Part shown: one piece after another, positions 1 through 7,921 of the stretch
Numbering within the stretch: the first letter of the stretch is position 1
Layout: every line of letters starts with the position of its first letter
From: Ochromonadaceae sp. CCMP2298
Lineage: Eukaryota; Sar; Synurophyceae; Ochromonadales; Ochromonadaceae
Direction: 5' to 3'
Length of the DNA: 11,725 nt
NCBI GenBank assembly: GCA_026770595.1
Contig: MU634513.1
Coordinates: forward strand, 1 to 11,725
Position numbers and translations under genes: made by a program
Notes under the pieces: generated by a model
What the model was told of the DNA's origin: nothing
The model's input: the letters and a program-made list of their open reading frames with translations, nothing else
Database searches by the model: none

Positions 1-63
1 GGTAATTCCAAAAAAACTGAATCTACATGTTTGATGGGGGTCTAATCCCTTCAGACTGGTGCC

Positions 64-158
64 AGTAAACATTGTAATCAACGGGATGGTATGCTGTGGC
101 GTTGGTATGTGTGTGGGTATGTATGTAGTAAACATCGTAATCAACGGGATGGTATACT
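64..158. repeat. Imperfect 32-bp direct repeat downstream of the S1 gene
   Basis: Positions 64-95 and 127-158 share AGTAAACATTGTAATCAACG and the following GGGATGGTAT with two mismatches, offset by 63 bp. They lie beyond the S1 stop codon, in its likely 3' UTR or flank. The rest of 1-212 contains GT-rich filler and a short CAATAGTATG repeat; no gene is seen there. Confidence 0.8.
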
Positions 159-212
159 CTATCAATAGAGTGCAATAGTATGCAATAGTAGGCAGTTAAC
201 AGTGCATGTCAC

Positions 213-2445
213 TCACTCCTCCTGGTCGAAGTTACGCTTGCCCTCCTCTGGCTCCGGGTCCCTCCCCTCCACCACGTAGTCATCCTCATCCCCCTACATG
301 TAGACGGTAGATAATAAATATGATATGTTATAGATGTAATGTTATAAATGTTATATAGATATTATGATATATATGTTATATAGATGATATGTGATATATG
401 TTATATATGTGATACAGATGTTATGATATGTCCATTGTACGTACCTCTCCTGCCTTATAAGGAAGCATAGACAGCTCCACGCGACGGCTCTCCAAGTTGC
501 AGGCATGCACGCGCACCTATGGGTGTGTGAGGGGTTGTAGATTGTTTGTAGTGTGTGTAAAGGGGTTAATATACATTAATAGTATAGGAGGGGGTTAGTA
601 TACATTAATTAATAGTACATAAATCTACAGAGCACATAAATCTACATAGTACGTACCTTGACCACGTCTCCCTTGCTGAACAGCATCTCGATGTCGGTCT
701 TGTTGGAGCCCGTCTCCATGGGGCCCTTCCTCTTCAGCGCGGCCAGCAGGTCCCTGGGGGTGCGGCTGTGAATAGCATAGTAGTGATGGTATGCATTAGT
801 ATAGTAATAGTGATAGTATAATAATAGTGATGGTATGCATTAGTATAGTAATAGTGATAGTATAAGATATATTATATAGTACAGTATCACATATAACAGT
901 ATAGTAGTACAGCATAGTACACAGTACGTACCTGAAGTGCACCAGACCGTCCACGTCGAACCCCGCAGGCCTGATTCGATGATAGGAAGAGAAATGTTGA
1001 TATAAACGATACTAATGTGTGTTAATGATAGATAGTGGAAAAAAGGGAACGAAAAAAGAATTAAAAAAACAAAAATAAAGTCAAACGTACCTGACGAAGA
1101 ATCCGAATGAGGTGACTGACTCGATGACCCCCTGCACCCAGGTCTCGGGGGACATGGTAGCGAACGCCGACACGTCTGCGCGGCCCGACTTCATGTTGAG
1201 CACGAGCTTCTTGGCCACCACGTCCACCTCGGCGATATTCACCTGCACCTTCTGGCCAGCACTGGTAGGGGGGTAGGGAATAGGGAATAGGGAATAGGGG
1301 TAGGGGTGGTAGAGGGGATAAGGGGGGAATGGTAGGGGGAGAATGGGGAGTAGATGGGAGAAGGCAGGGAGGCGGGCAGTGGGGAGAAGGTGAGAATGCA
1401 GTAACAAAGGAACACAGAGCACGGGCAGAGACTCTGACTTACGTGTATGATTTCTGGATGGTGGCTTCAGTCAGGGGCAGGCGACTGGCGGGCACCAGTC
1501 CCTGCACGCCGAACTCCTCCAGCATGGCGAATATGCCGAAGTCGTGTGCGGAGACCACTGTGGCCTCGAAGGTCTTGCCCGTGAAGTCCTGGTGTGTGGT
1601 GTGTGTGGTGAATAGTGTATAGGGTTAAGTGTATAGTGTGTAGGTGGAAGTGTGTAGTGTAGTATAGTAGTGTAGTATAGTAGATTTTATAGCAGGTGTA
1701 GGAGTGTGTAAGAGTGTGAGGTGCATGTGTGTAGTGTGTATTAGGTATATAGTAGGTGTGAGTGTGTAGTTGTATAGGGAGTGTGTAGGTGTATTAGTGT
1801 GTATAGTGTATGGGGAGTGTGGTGGGTTGTGGGTGTGGAGGAGCCTGGGAAGGGGGTAGTGTATACCGGTATAGGTATGTTGCATCTGCATCGTGTGTAT
1901 AGGTAGTGTATGTGTATATAGTATATAGTGTATAGTGTGTGTACCTGGCCCGCCAGCATGTCCAAGTCCGGTCTATCTTTTGAGTAGCTGTCCGCCACAC
2001 CCGCCATGTACTTGCCAGACAACGTCTGGTTGGCCACCGACACCGTGGTCAGCTCGACCTTCACCAGGTCTGCCGACTTCGCCTCCGCCATAGACTTCAG
2101 CTTCTCGTAGGAAGACTTGGACAGTGTGGAGCGGGGCAGCAGCACACTGGTGCCGGTAGCAATGTCCACGAACACTCCGAACTGCTTGGCTGACACGGCC
2201 TTGCCCTCGTACTCCTGGCCCACCGCGAACTTAGAGAAATCAGACGCCCCGGGAGCCGCCCCGGCACCGGCGTCCACCTCTGTGCCCACCTCTGTGGACA
2301 TTGAGAGTCTCAGTCCACTGTGAATGCGCATTTTGGCACTGTCCCTGGTCCAGGCCGAGACATGCTGGCGGGGAATGCCCCTCTGCGTGAAGCCCAGGGC
2401 CGCGGCGAAGCAGGCGGCCAGCAAAATCGCTTCGAAGCGAACCAT
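213..2445 (-). CDS. Plastid-targeted protein with three S1 RNA-binding domains (ribosomal protein S1-like)
   Basis: Seven exons on the minus strand: 1945-2445, 1443-1588, 1091-1261, 932-970, 657-765, 445-516 and 213-293. All introns are GT-AG with matching phases, giving 372 residues. The start is fixed by an in-frame TGA two codons upstream (2449-2451). Residues 1-18 are a hydrophobic signal peptide followed by Phe19 (ALGFTQ) and a Ser/Arg-rich stretch, the bipartite plastid leader of red-lineage algae. S1 domain 1 covers about residues 73-145 (KQFGVFVDI core). Domain 2 covers about 168-240 (HDFGIFAML, then GLVPASRL). Domain 3 covers about 257-342 (TSFGFFVRP, then VDGLVHF), with an insert near 287-315 before the closing strands. 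The tail is acidic (347-372). S1 domains bind single-stranded RNA, so a role in plastid translation as a 30S S1-like subunit or mRNA-binding factor is inferred. The S1 repeats resemble those fused to EF-Ts in some algae, but no EF-Ts domain is present. Family call is firm; exact function is not. Confidence 0.88.
301..435. repeat. AT-rich ATATGTTATA repeats in the last S1-gene intron
   Basis: The intron 294-444 is almost entirely degenerate copies of GATATGTTATATAGAT-like units with no coding potential. It separates the exon ending KAGE from the acidic C-terminal exon. Confidence 0.7.
782..865. repeat. Two exact 40-bp copies, 44-bp period, in an S1-gene intron
   Basis: Copies at 782-821 and 826-865 start AGTGATGGTATGCATTAG and are identical by eye. 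They lie in the intron 766-931 between the 39-bp exon and the exon at 657-765. Exact identity points to a recent duplication. The rest of the intron is related TAGTATAGTA sequence. Confidence 0.85.
1262..1442. other. S1-gene intron with GGGAATA repeats
   Basis: The second intron of the S1 gene (minus-strand donor at 1442, acceptor at 1262). Near the acceptor it carries tandem GGGAATA units (about 1274-1299), then G-rich AGGGG runs on the plus strand. On the transcribed sense this gives the pyrimidine-rich tract expected before a 3' splice site. Open frames crossing it do not continue the S1 fold. Confidence 0.7.
1589..1944. other. First intron of the S1 gene, GT/TAGTG-rich
   Basis: A 356-bp intron between the leader/S1-1 exon and the S1-2 exon. 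It consists of degenerate GTGTAGTGTA and GTATAGTA units on the plus strand. The exon-1 frame happens to stay open into it, producing a Tyr/Thr/His/Pro-rich read-through of no recognisable fold. The GDxTGK-type S1 continuation resumes only after splicing to 1588. Confidence 0.75.
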
Positions 2446-2999
2446 GATTCAATTCAATCGGCTCTATTATGCCTCAGCTTTGATTGCACATTCCAGGCAT
2501 TGCACATTGCCAGCACAACGGCAACAGAACGATGGGTGGCGAGCATCTCCAAAGCGGTCACCCTTTCCGGCGGATTGTTTTGGTTGAAGGGGGCGGGTTT
2601 TTGTACCCAACTTCTCTAAAATTCCCCCCAACCGCGCTCAAATATAAACAATATAATTACTTTTAGATGCAATACAACGATGTTAATTTCATTTATAAGG
2701 TTCTTTTAGTTCTATAATATGATTACTACACATCTCATAAGCGAGTGTTTGAGAGCAACATGGTCAGTTTTGAAGTCCACAAAAAAGATGGGAAATTTCC
2801 CCTAAATTTTGCCCAAATTTTGCCGACGGTTTCAGGAATAGATCTGGATGATGAGATCCCAAGAGCAATCCCGGAATCTGCTGGTTCACAGTTGAAGGCA
2901 AGTCCCGGCAATCAGCAAGCGCAGTCATTCTCGGTCCTGCTGGCCTCGGCTCCTCTCTCATTAACCCGCTCTCACGCCCAGGCGTGACACCGACCAGGT
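2446..2999. promoter_or_regulatory. Shared upstream region between divergent genes
   Basis: These 554 bp separate the start codons of the S1 gene (minus) and the unknown gene (plus), so both promoters should lie here. An AT-rich block at 2638-2730 sits near the middle. A perfect 12-bp palindrome GGGAAATTTCCC occupies 2790-2801, followed by two direct copies of AAATTTTGCC (2804-2813 and 2815-2824). These are candidate factor-binding sites, but nothing in the sequence proves it. A short open frame from 2745 to 2987 ends 12 bp before the start at 3000 and could be an upstream ORF of the unknown gene's leader. Confidence 0.5.
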
Positions 3000-3892
3000 A
3001 TGGCGGGTCAAGAAAAGAGGGTCAAGTTCGTGGACTCCGCGATGCTGCAGAACGATGTCCTGCGCCCCTGGACCATCGACATCCACCTAGAGAAGCGCCT
3101 GCAGCAGGAGTCCTCCGCGCTCAACAAGATATTGCAATTTACCACACCGCAGAAGTTCGCCGGCACGCTGGCCAGCTCGGTGATCGACTCAGTCCCCGAA
3201 GAATTGCGTGTTTTTCGGGACACGTTGAACCTAAAGTACTCCCGACGCTTGTCTGAGTCGGTCCCTGTGGAGTCGCCTGCGCTCTCGAGGCGCTCGGAGG
3301 CCTCCACCCGGCCTAGCAGTTCAGCGCCGAGCAGCGCTATCCCTAGGTACTACTCTTATACTCTTCTTATACTCTTACTCTTACTCTTATACTCTTATAC
3401 TCTTATAACTCTTACTCTTATACTCTTACTCTTATACTCTTACTCTTACTCTTATACTCTTATACTCTTTACTCTTCCCTAGGGACTACGACGACGCCGA
3501 TTTGGAGTACATCGATCGCATGAAACGATCCATGTACCTCAAGTCCATGCGCATTAGGTACGTACTATTGTGTGTATTATCCTTACTCTTATACCTACTT
3601 ATACGTACTATTATACTTACTTATACTTACTCTTATACATACTTACCCTAATACTCTAATACTTACTCTTATACCTACTTATACCCTTACACTTACTCAT
3701 AGACAAAGGCCCGCCACTTCCCACACCCCAATAAACTCCATCCACTACTCCGGCTCCCTCCTGCCCACAGCCTCCAAAATGCTGCTGCTGCCGTTTCACC
3801 CACCCGTGCCGAAAAACGGCGAAAAGCCCAAATTACCCCGAACCCTCAAGGCCCTGGCGAAATCCCCGAGTAAAGGGAAAGCCACGATATAG
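3000..3892 (+). CDS. Unrecognised basic, partly disordered protein, 203 residues, three exons
   Basis: Exons are 3000-3346, 3483-3557 and 3703-3892, with GT-AG introns. Both junctions split an Arg codon after AG, and the frame stays open to TAG at 3890-3892. The ATG at 3000 is supported by an in-frame TGA at 2985-2987. I recognise no family. Residues 1-80 look folded: a Leu/Glu/Gln-rich helix (HLEKRLQQESSALNKIL), then PEELRVFRDTLNLKY. Residues 85-116 are Ser/Pro/Arg-rich. Residues 117-140 are an acidic start (DYDDADLEYIDRMK) followed by a Met/Lys/Arg helix. The C-terminus (142-203) is basic and Pro-rich, ending in Lys/Ser-rich sequence. No signal peptide or membrane segment is seen. It is divergent from the S1 gene. 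Exonic GC and codon use match the neighbours, unlike the repeat-filled introns, which supports real coding. Reading through intron 1 keeps the frame open until a TAG that is itself the splice acceptor. Confidence 0.72.
3341..3489. repeat. 13-bp direct repeat spanning both splice sites of intron 1, unknown gene
   Basis: CCCTAGGTACTAC at 3341-3353 crosses the donor (cut after 3346). CCCTAGGGACTAC at 3477-3489 crosses the acceptor (exon resumes at 3483). They match at 12 of 13 positions with AG|G in register. Confidence 0.8.
3347..3482. repeat. TACTCT/TACTCTTA tandem repeat filling intron 1 of the unknown gene
   Basis: The 136-bp intron is nearly pure TACTCT and TACTCTTA units. A pyrimidine-rich sense strand supports its role as a spliced intron. 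Its read-through product is a Tyr/Ser/Leu repeat, not a protein-like sequence. Confidence 0.85.
3558..3702. repeat. TACTCTTA/TACTTATAC repeats filling intron 2 of the unknown gene
   Basis: This 145-bp intron starts GTACGTACTATTG and then runs through TACTCTTA, TACTTATAC and TACCTACTTA units, clearly related to those of intron 1 of the same gene. Confidence 0.8.
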
Positions 3893-4316
3893 TACGTTCA
3901 GTACGTACAGTACTTATAGTAAGACTGTACGTGGAGTACGTATAGTACATATAGTACGCATAGTACGTACAGTACGCATACAAACAGTGCTCGCGAATGT
4001 GCCTCGCGGGGACTAGTGCCTCTCAACGTTATTAGATTGCAGACCCACATTTTTAAATTACAACATAGGTAGTAAGCTATGAGTAAAAGTTAATTTCAAT
4101 TCATATTTCAAAAGCTACCCGTAGCAGTTTAGATCAGGAGGTTGAAATCAGGAGAAGAGCTTGGGTTTTATCATCGGTTTACCAGAGTTTCATCAGTGTT
4201 TTATACGTTTTTTTTATTTTTTTTTTATAAGGGCTTCGGTTGCATTGTTTTTTTATTAGGGTTATCACAAGACGCTTAGAAATTGCTTCGAACGAAATCG
4301 CTTAGAAGAAAATCGT
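3893..4316. other. Convergent intergenic region with GTAC-rich cluster and T runs
   Basis: This region lies between the stops of the plus-strand unknown gene and the minus-strand LRR gene. From 3893 to 3985 it carries about ten GTAC/TACGTA units at irregular 8-14 bp spacing. T-rich runs lie at about 4204-4228 and 4247-4256. Near 4270-4330 CGCTTAGAA and TCGTTTAGAG recur just outside the LRR stop. The region should hold both 3' UTRs; no gene is seen. Confidence 0.6.
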
Positions 4317-6597
4317 TTAGAGCGTAAGCGCCGAGAGCGCGGAGTGTAGATCCTCTAGGCCGTGGGGGGAGAGGGGGTTGAGATTGGCGAATATCTCTCC
4401 CGCGGGTGTGGGTGCGGCTTCTGCCCCTGGTGCGCTGTCGAAGGCACCACCCCCATCCTCCCCCGTCCCCTTGGTCTGCTTGGCTTTTAGTGCCTCTGCC
4501 TTGGTTTGTTTGGACTTTATTGCCTCTGCCTTGATAGTTTGTTGGGTTTTTAGTGTCCTTGCTGCCATTAGGAGCTCTGCTGCCCACTGGTCGGTCAGGC
4601 CGGTGGAGGCCAGGCCCAGGTAGCGAGTGGGGGGGGGGGCGGTGGGGACAGCAGACACCGAGGCAGAGGGCACATCAGACACAGCTGACACACCGACTGC
4701 AGACACAGACCTAGCGGACACAGTGGGGGGGGTACTGGGGACATCTGGCCTGCCCATGAATTCCGCAACACACCTAGCGAAGCTCCCTGCTGCCATCTCA
4801 TCAGCCGATCTCACCCCCCTCCTGCCACCCTTGCCCCCCTTACCCCCTTTACCCCCCATGCCTCCCTTCTTGCGACCACCACTCACACTTGGGGCTTTAG
4901 GAGCCTTCTTGGCACCCTTACCACCCTTACCACCCTTGCCACCGGCTTTAGCCCCCTTAGATTCTTTTCCACCCTTGGATGTTTTTCCACCGACTGCTGA
5001 CTGCGCTGCAAACTTCTCTGCCAGTCGGCTGATCTCCTCCCCCTTACCCCCCTTGCCCCCCTTACCCTCCTTACCCCCCTTACCTCCCTTACCCCCGCCC
5101 TCGCCCTTGTCCGACAACAGCCCAAACAGACCCGATAAAGAGGGAATAAACTTCTCCAACTTGTGTTTTTTCGCCTTTTTTTGGACCAGCACTTCGTTGC
5201 CGGAGAGGTCCAGCAGCATCAGGGGGGTGCCGCTGGCCGCCTGCAGTAGCCGCTCCACTGCCTGCCTGTCCGCTCCCACCTGTAGAGTGATGGGGTTAGG
5301 GGTTAGGGGTTGTGGGTTATAGGTTATTGGTTATGGTAATAGGTTATGGGTTAGGGTTGGTGGTTATGGGTTATGGGTTATGGGAGTTAGGGTTGGGGTG
5401 GGGGTGATGGTGAGGGTGTTAGTTAGGGTTAGGGTCGGGGTTGGGGTTGGGGGTGAGGTTAAGGGTTAGAGTTAGCGCCCTATCACCCACCTGTCGTAGC
5501 GTCAGGCTGTCTAGGTGGGGCAGCTTGCCCTCCTCGAGCAGCGAGGCGAGAATGGCCAGGCCGTCGTTGCCTGTATATGTATAGATGTAGAAAGGGTGTA
5601 GGATAGGGGTTTGTTGTTATTTGTATATATTTTGGTGTAGGTAGGGTGTGGATATGGGTTTTGTTGTTGTATATATTATGATATGTGGAGGGTTATTATG
5701 GTTATTATGGTTATAATTTATATATTTGGAGGTGTACCTATGGGGTTGTAGGAGAGGTCTAGGCTGCGTAACCGCTTCGAGGCGAGCAGCGAGACCCCCT
5801 CCGCAGTGATCTGGTCCGTTAGGTGGGTTATATTGTAATATGGGCGTATATTTGGAGGGTTTTGTTGTTATATGTATATATTTGGAGGGTTATATTGTTG
5901 TATGTGTGTATATTTGGAGGTTTTTGTTGTAGTATTAGTACATATTTGGAGGGTTTTATTAAGGTACCTGGTTCATCGACACATCCAGGTGGGTTATGTT
6001 GCTGCTCTTCAGCAGATTCGAGACCATCTCCACACACTGTTATATTGAATTATATGAATACGAATATGGAGGGTTTCATTGTTATATATGTATATATATA
6101 TGTATGGGGAGGTGTTACTTGTTATATATGAATATTTTATATGTGTATGTATTTGGAGGCTTTTGGAGTTGGTATTACCTCATCGTCCAGCGCGCAGCCA
6201 GAGAGGGACAGGTACGTGAGGGCGTGGCGGCGCAGCCCCTGTATTACTGCCCTTACCTCTACACCTAAGGGGTTCCCATCCAGCACTAGTGTATGCAGGC
6301 CTCTGAGTCGCTTCACTAGCTGACCCAGAAGCCGCACTGTGGGGGGCTGGGGGTATAAAGAGGTGTAGAAGGGGTGTAGAGGTGTAAAAGAGATGTAAAA
6401 GAGGTGCAGAAGCAGGAGTACCAGCAGGAGGAGCGGCGGCAGCAGCAGCAGCAACAACAACAACAGCAGCAGTAGGAGCAGCAGCAACAATAGCAGCAGC
6501 AGCAGGAGCAGCAGCAGGAGAAAAGGAATCATGAACGGAAAACATGAAAACAACGGAGTGAAACACAATCCACATCCACATATCATCATACATATAC

Positions 6598-6628
<31 letters not shown>

Positions 6629-7028
6629 TCTACATCTACCCCTACACCTTCACCCACACCCACACCCAACACCCACATCCACATCTACAAGGGCTCACCT
6701 CGAGCTGACAGCAGGGCAGGGACAGCAACAGCGTATTGTCGTTGTCCAGATCGAATTCGGTCAGCCGCAGCGCTGCGTGCTGTACGTGCACCGCCACGGA
6801 GCCGTTCTTCAAGGCTGCGCAGACATCCTTCGTGATCGATTTGCTGTCAGTGTTGCCGTTGAACCCGCAGTACCCCTCGGCAGCTTGCCAGTCCAAGAGC
6901 ACCTGTCCGGGCTCTGAGGCGTGGCTGTTGGGCGGCGCGTGGGCTAGGAGGGCGTGGTTGTACAAAGAGTGGTAGCGGCTGTCCAGGCGGAGGAACTGGG
7001 CAAACAGCAGAGCGAGCAGTAGTCTCAT
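4317..7028 (-). CDS. Secretory-pathway leucine-rich-repeat protein with Gly-Gly-Lys-rich C-terminal half
   Basis: Six minus-strand exons: 6699-7028, 6179-6346, 5968-6036, 5738-5810, 5491-5570 and 4317-5279, giving 560 residues with consistent phases. The acceptor at 6346/6347 was chosen over the AG at 6337/6338 because only it keeps frame and LRR spacing. Residues 1-16 (MRLLLALLFAQF start) look like a signal peptide. Residues 88-270 hold about six to seven repeats of the ribonuclease-inhibitor type, roughly 27 residues each, such as LHTLVLDGN (127), LTYLSLSGC (153), ITHLDVSMN (180), LRSLDLSYN (203) and LMLLDLSGN (260). Residues 300-320, 352-362 and 379-393 are GGK tracts. A Ser/Val/Ala/Pro linker follows, then a Lys/Ala helix with two decamer repeats (about 491-510). 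No membrane segment or enzymatic domain is visible. LRRs bind proteins, so an adaptor or binding role is inferred; the partner is unknown. The frame is also open upstream to 7316, so a longer N-terminus is possible but would bury the signal peptide. Confidence 0.83.
5280..5490. repeat. Telomere-like GGGTTA/GGTTAGGG repeats in an LRR-gene intron
   Basis: The whole intron between the 80-bp exon and the long last exon is degenerate GGGTTA, GGTTAGGG and GGTTATGG on the plus strand (CCCTAA-type on the sense strand). It resembles TTAGGG telomere repeat but is imperfect and lies between two in-frame exons, so it is interstitial. Confidence 0.75.
5821..5965. repeat. Four copies of a 30-32 bp TTTGGAGGG repeat in an LRR-gene intron
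   Basis: TTTGGAGG begins at 5851, 5881, 5913 and 5945, each followed by a TTTTGTTGTTATATG-like segment. Related single units occur in the two neighbouring introns of the same gene (near 5725, 6065 and 6150). Confidence 0.8.
6347..6698. repeat. First intron of the LRR gene with CAG/CAA and CACATA microsatellites
   Basis: A 352-bp intron. On the plus strand 6421-6520 is CAG/CAA/GGAG triplet repeat (CTG/TTG on the sense strand, near the acceptor). 6601-6629 is tandem CACATA, extending through CACCCACACC-like sequence to about 6690. Open frames crossing it give poly-Leu or poly-Ala runs and are not taken as coding. Confidence 0.75.
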
Positions 7029-7921
7029 GGTGCAGTATGCAGTATGCAGGTGCAGTAGGAGAGGATGGGGGAGGTTGAAGACGGAGGCTCTCTTGTTGCA
7101 CCGACTGAGAGACCGCAGTTGCGCCAACTGAGAGACCGACTGAGAGAGACAGCTGTAGCGGTACAATGGACCAGTCTGGCAGAATCCCCAGAGGGGTAGG
7201 AACCAAGGATAGATTGCCTCCCGCCGCAGATCCACAACCTCTTGCCAAAGGTCATTGTGTGCAAGGTTTTGCCGCCGCAAACTACACGTAACTGAGGGGA
7301 TCATTCCCAAGCACATCAGTTACACAAAGCTCTGTTTATCACAATATAACAGTACCGGGTATAATAAGACTGATGACGAGTGCTCTTCGAAGATGAATTT
7401 GGAAAATCGCAATGCTTTTTTGTTTATGCCATCCCCGTGTCTGGGGACGCATCTGACAGGTATAACGCTGGTCCTATGCATATGTGGTATAAGGATAACA
7501 TATGGGAGCATGTGAGCATATGGAGCGACTGAGAGGGAGAGATGACCTGTTCAGAACCTAACCTGACAACCTACATAACCTACCTACATAACCTACAGAT
7601 AAGTGTTCGATACTGCCCCTTAGACAGAGTACCGACCTGCAACCTACCCAACCCACAGCAGCCAGTGATGGCTCTGCTTTCACTCTGATTTCACTCTGAT
7701 TTCACTCTGATTTCTCTGTTTTCACTCTGTCTCTGTCCTCTTTATCTGTCCTTTGTCTCTCCTCTCCTCTCCTCTCGCTGCAACAGACATGAAATGTGGA
7801 ATCGTTTTGTGGGGAATCGTTTTGGGGAATTGGGGAATCGTTTTGTTGGGAATCTGATCTCATCGTGCTACCACTCGTCGTACCACTCGTGGTACCACTC
7901 GTGCCACCGGGGCCTTGTGGT
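7029..7921. other. Intergenic region: LRR-gene upstream sequence and protease 3' flank
   Basis: These 893 bp lie between two minus-strand genes. Nearest the LRR start are three copies of CGACTGAGAGACCG-type sequence (7102-7115, 7125-7138, 7137-7150). At 7570-7606 CCTACATAACCTAC recurs. At 7678-7710 an 11-mer TTTCACTCTGA is tandem three times. GGGGAATCGTTTTG occurs at 7797-7810 (variant), 7811-7824 and 7832-7845. GTACCACTCGTG-type 12-mers are tandem at 7868-7903, just beyond the protease stop. An 86-codon frame at 7255-7515 (plus) shows no recognisable fold and is not called. Confidence 0.6.

Noticed and set aside
1-20. GGTAATTCC resembling a conserved 18S rRNA word
   Set aside because: The following bases do not continue the rRNA sequence, and no other rRNA-like stretch is nearby. 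No tRNA cloverleaf was recognised in the window either.
2745-2987. 80-codon open frame upstream of the unknown gene
   Set aside because: No recognisable fold and no splice evidence linking it to a gene. Kept only as a possible upstream ORF.
4627-5322. 231-codon open frame on the plus strand
   Set aside because: It is the antisense of the GGK/Lys-rich last exon of the LRR gene. Its Pro-Leu repeats are simply the complement of GGTAAG-type codons, and the minus-strand frame continues the LRR fold.
6337-6338. Alternative AG acceptor for the second LRR exon
   Set aside because: Using it puts the exon out of frame with the first exon's donor. The AG nine bases further upstream keeps frame and exact LRR spacing.
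6137-6629. Poly-Leu and poly-Ala open frames around the CAG repeats
   Set aside because: They read triplet repeats of an intron. Only 6179-6346 continues the LRR pattern.
7255-7515. 86-codon plus-strand frame in the intergenic region
   Set aside because: Composition does not resemble the GC-rich exons nearby, and no domain or splice partner is seen.
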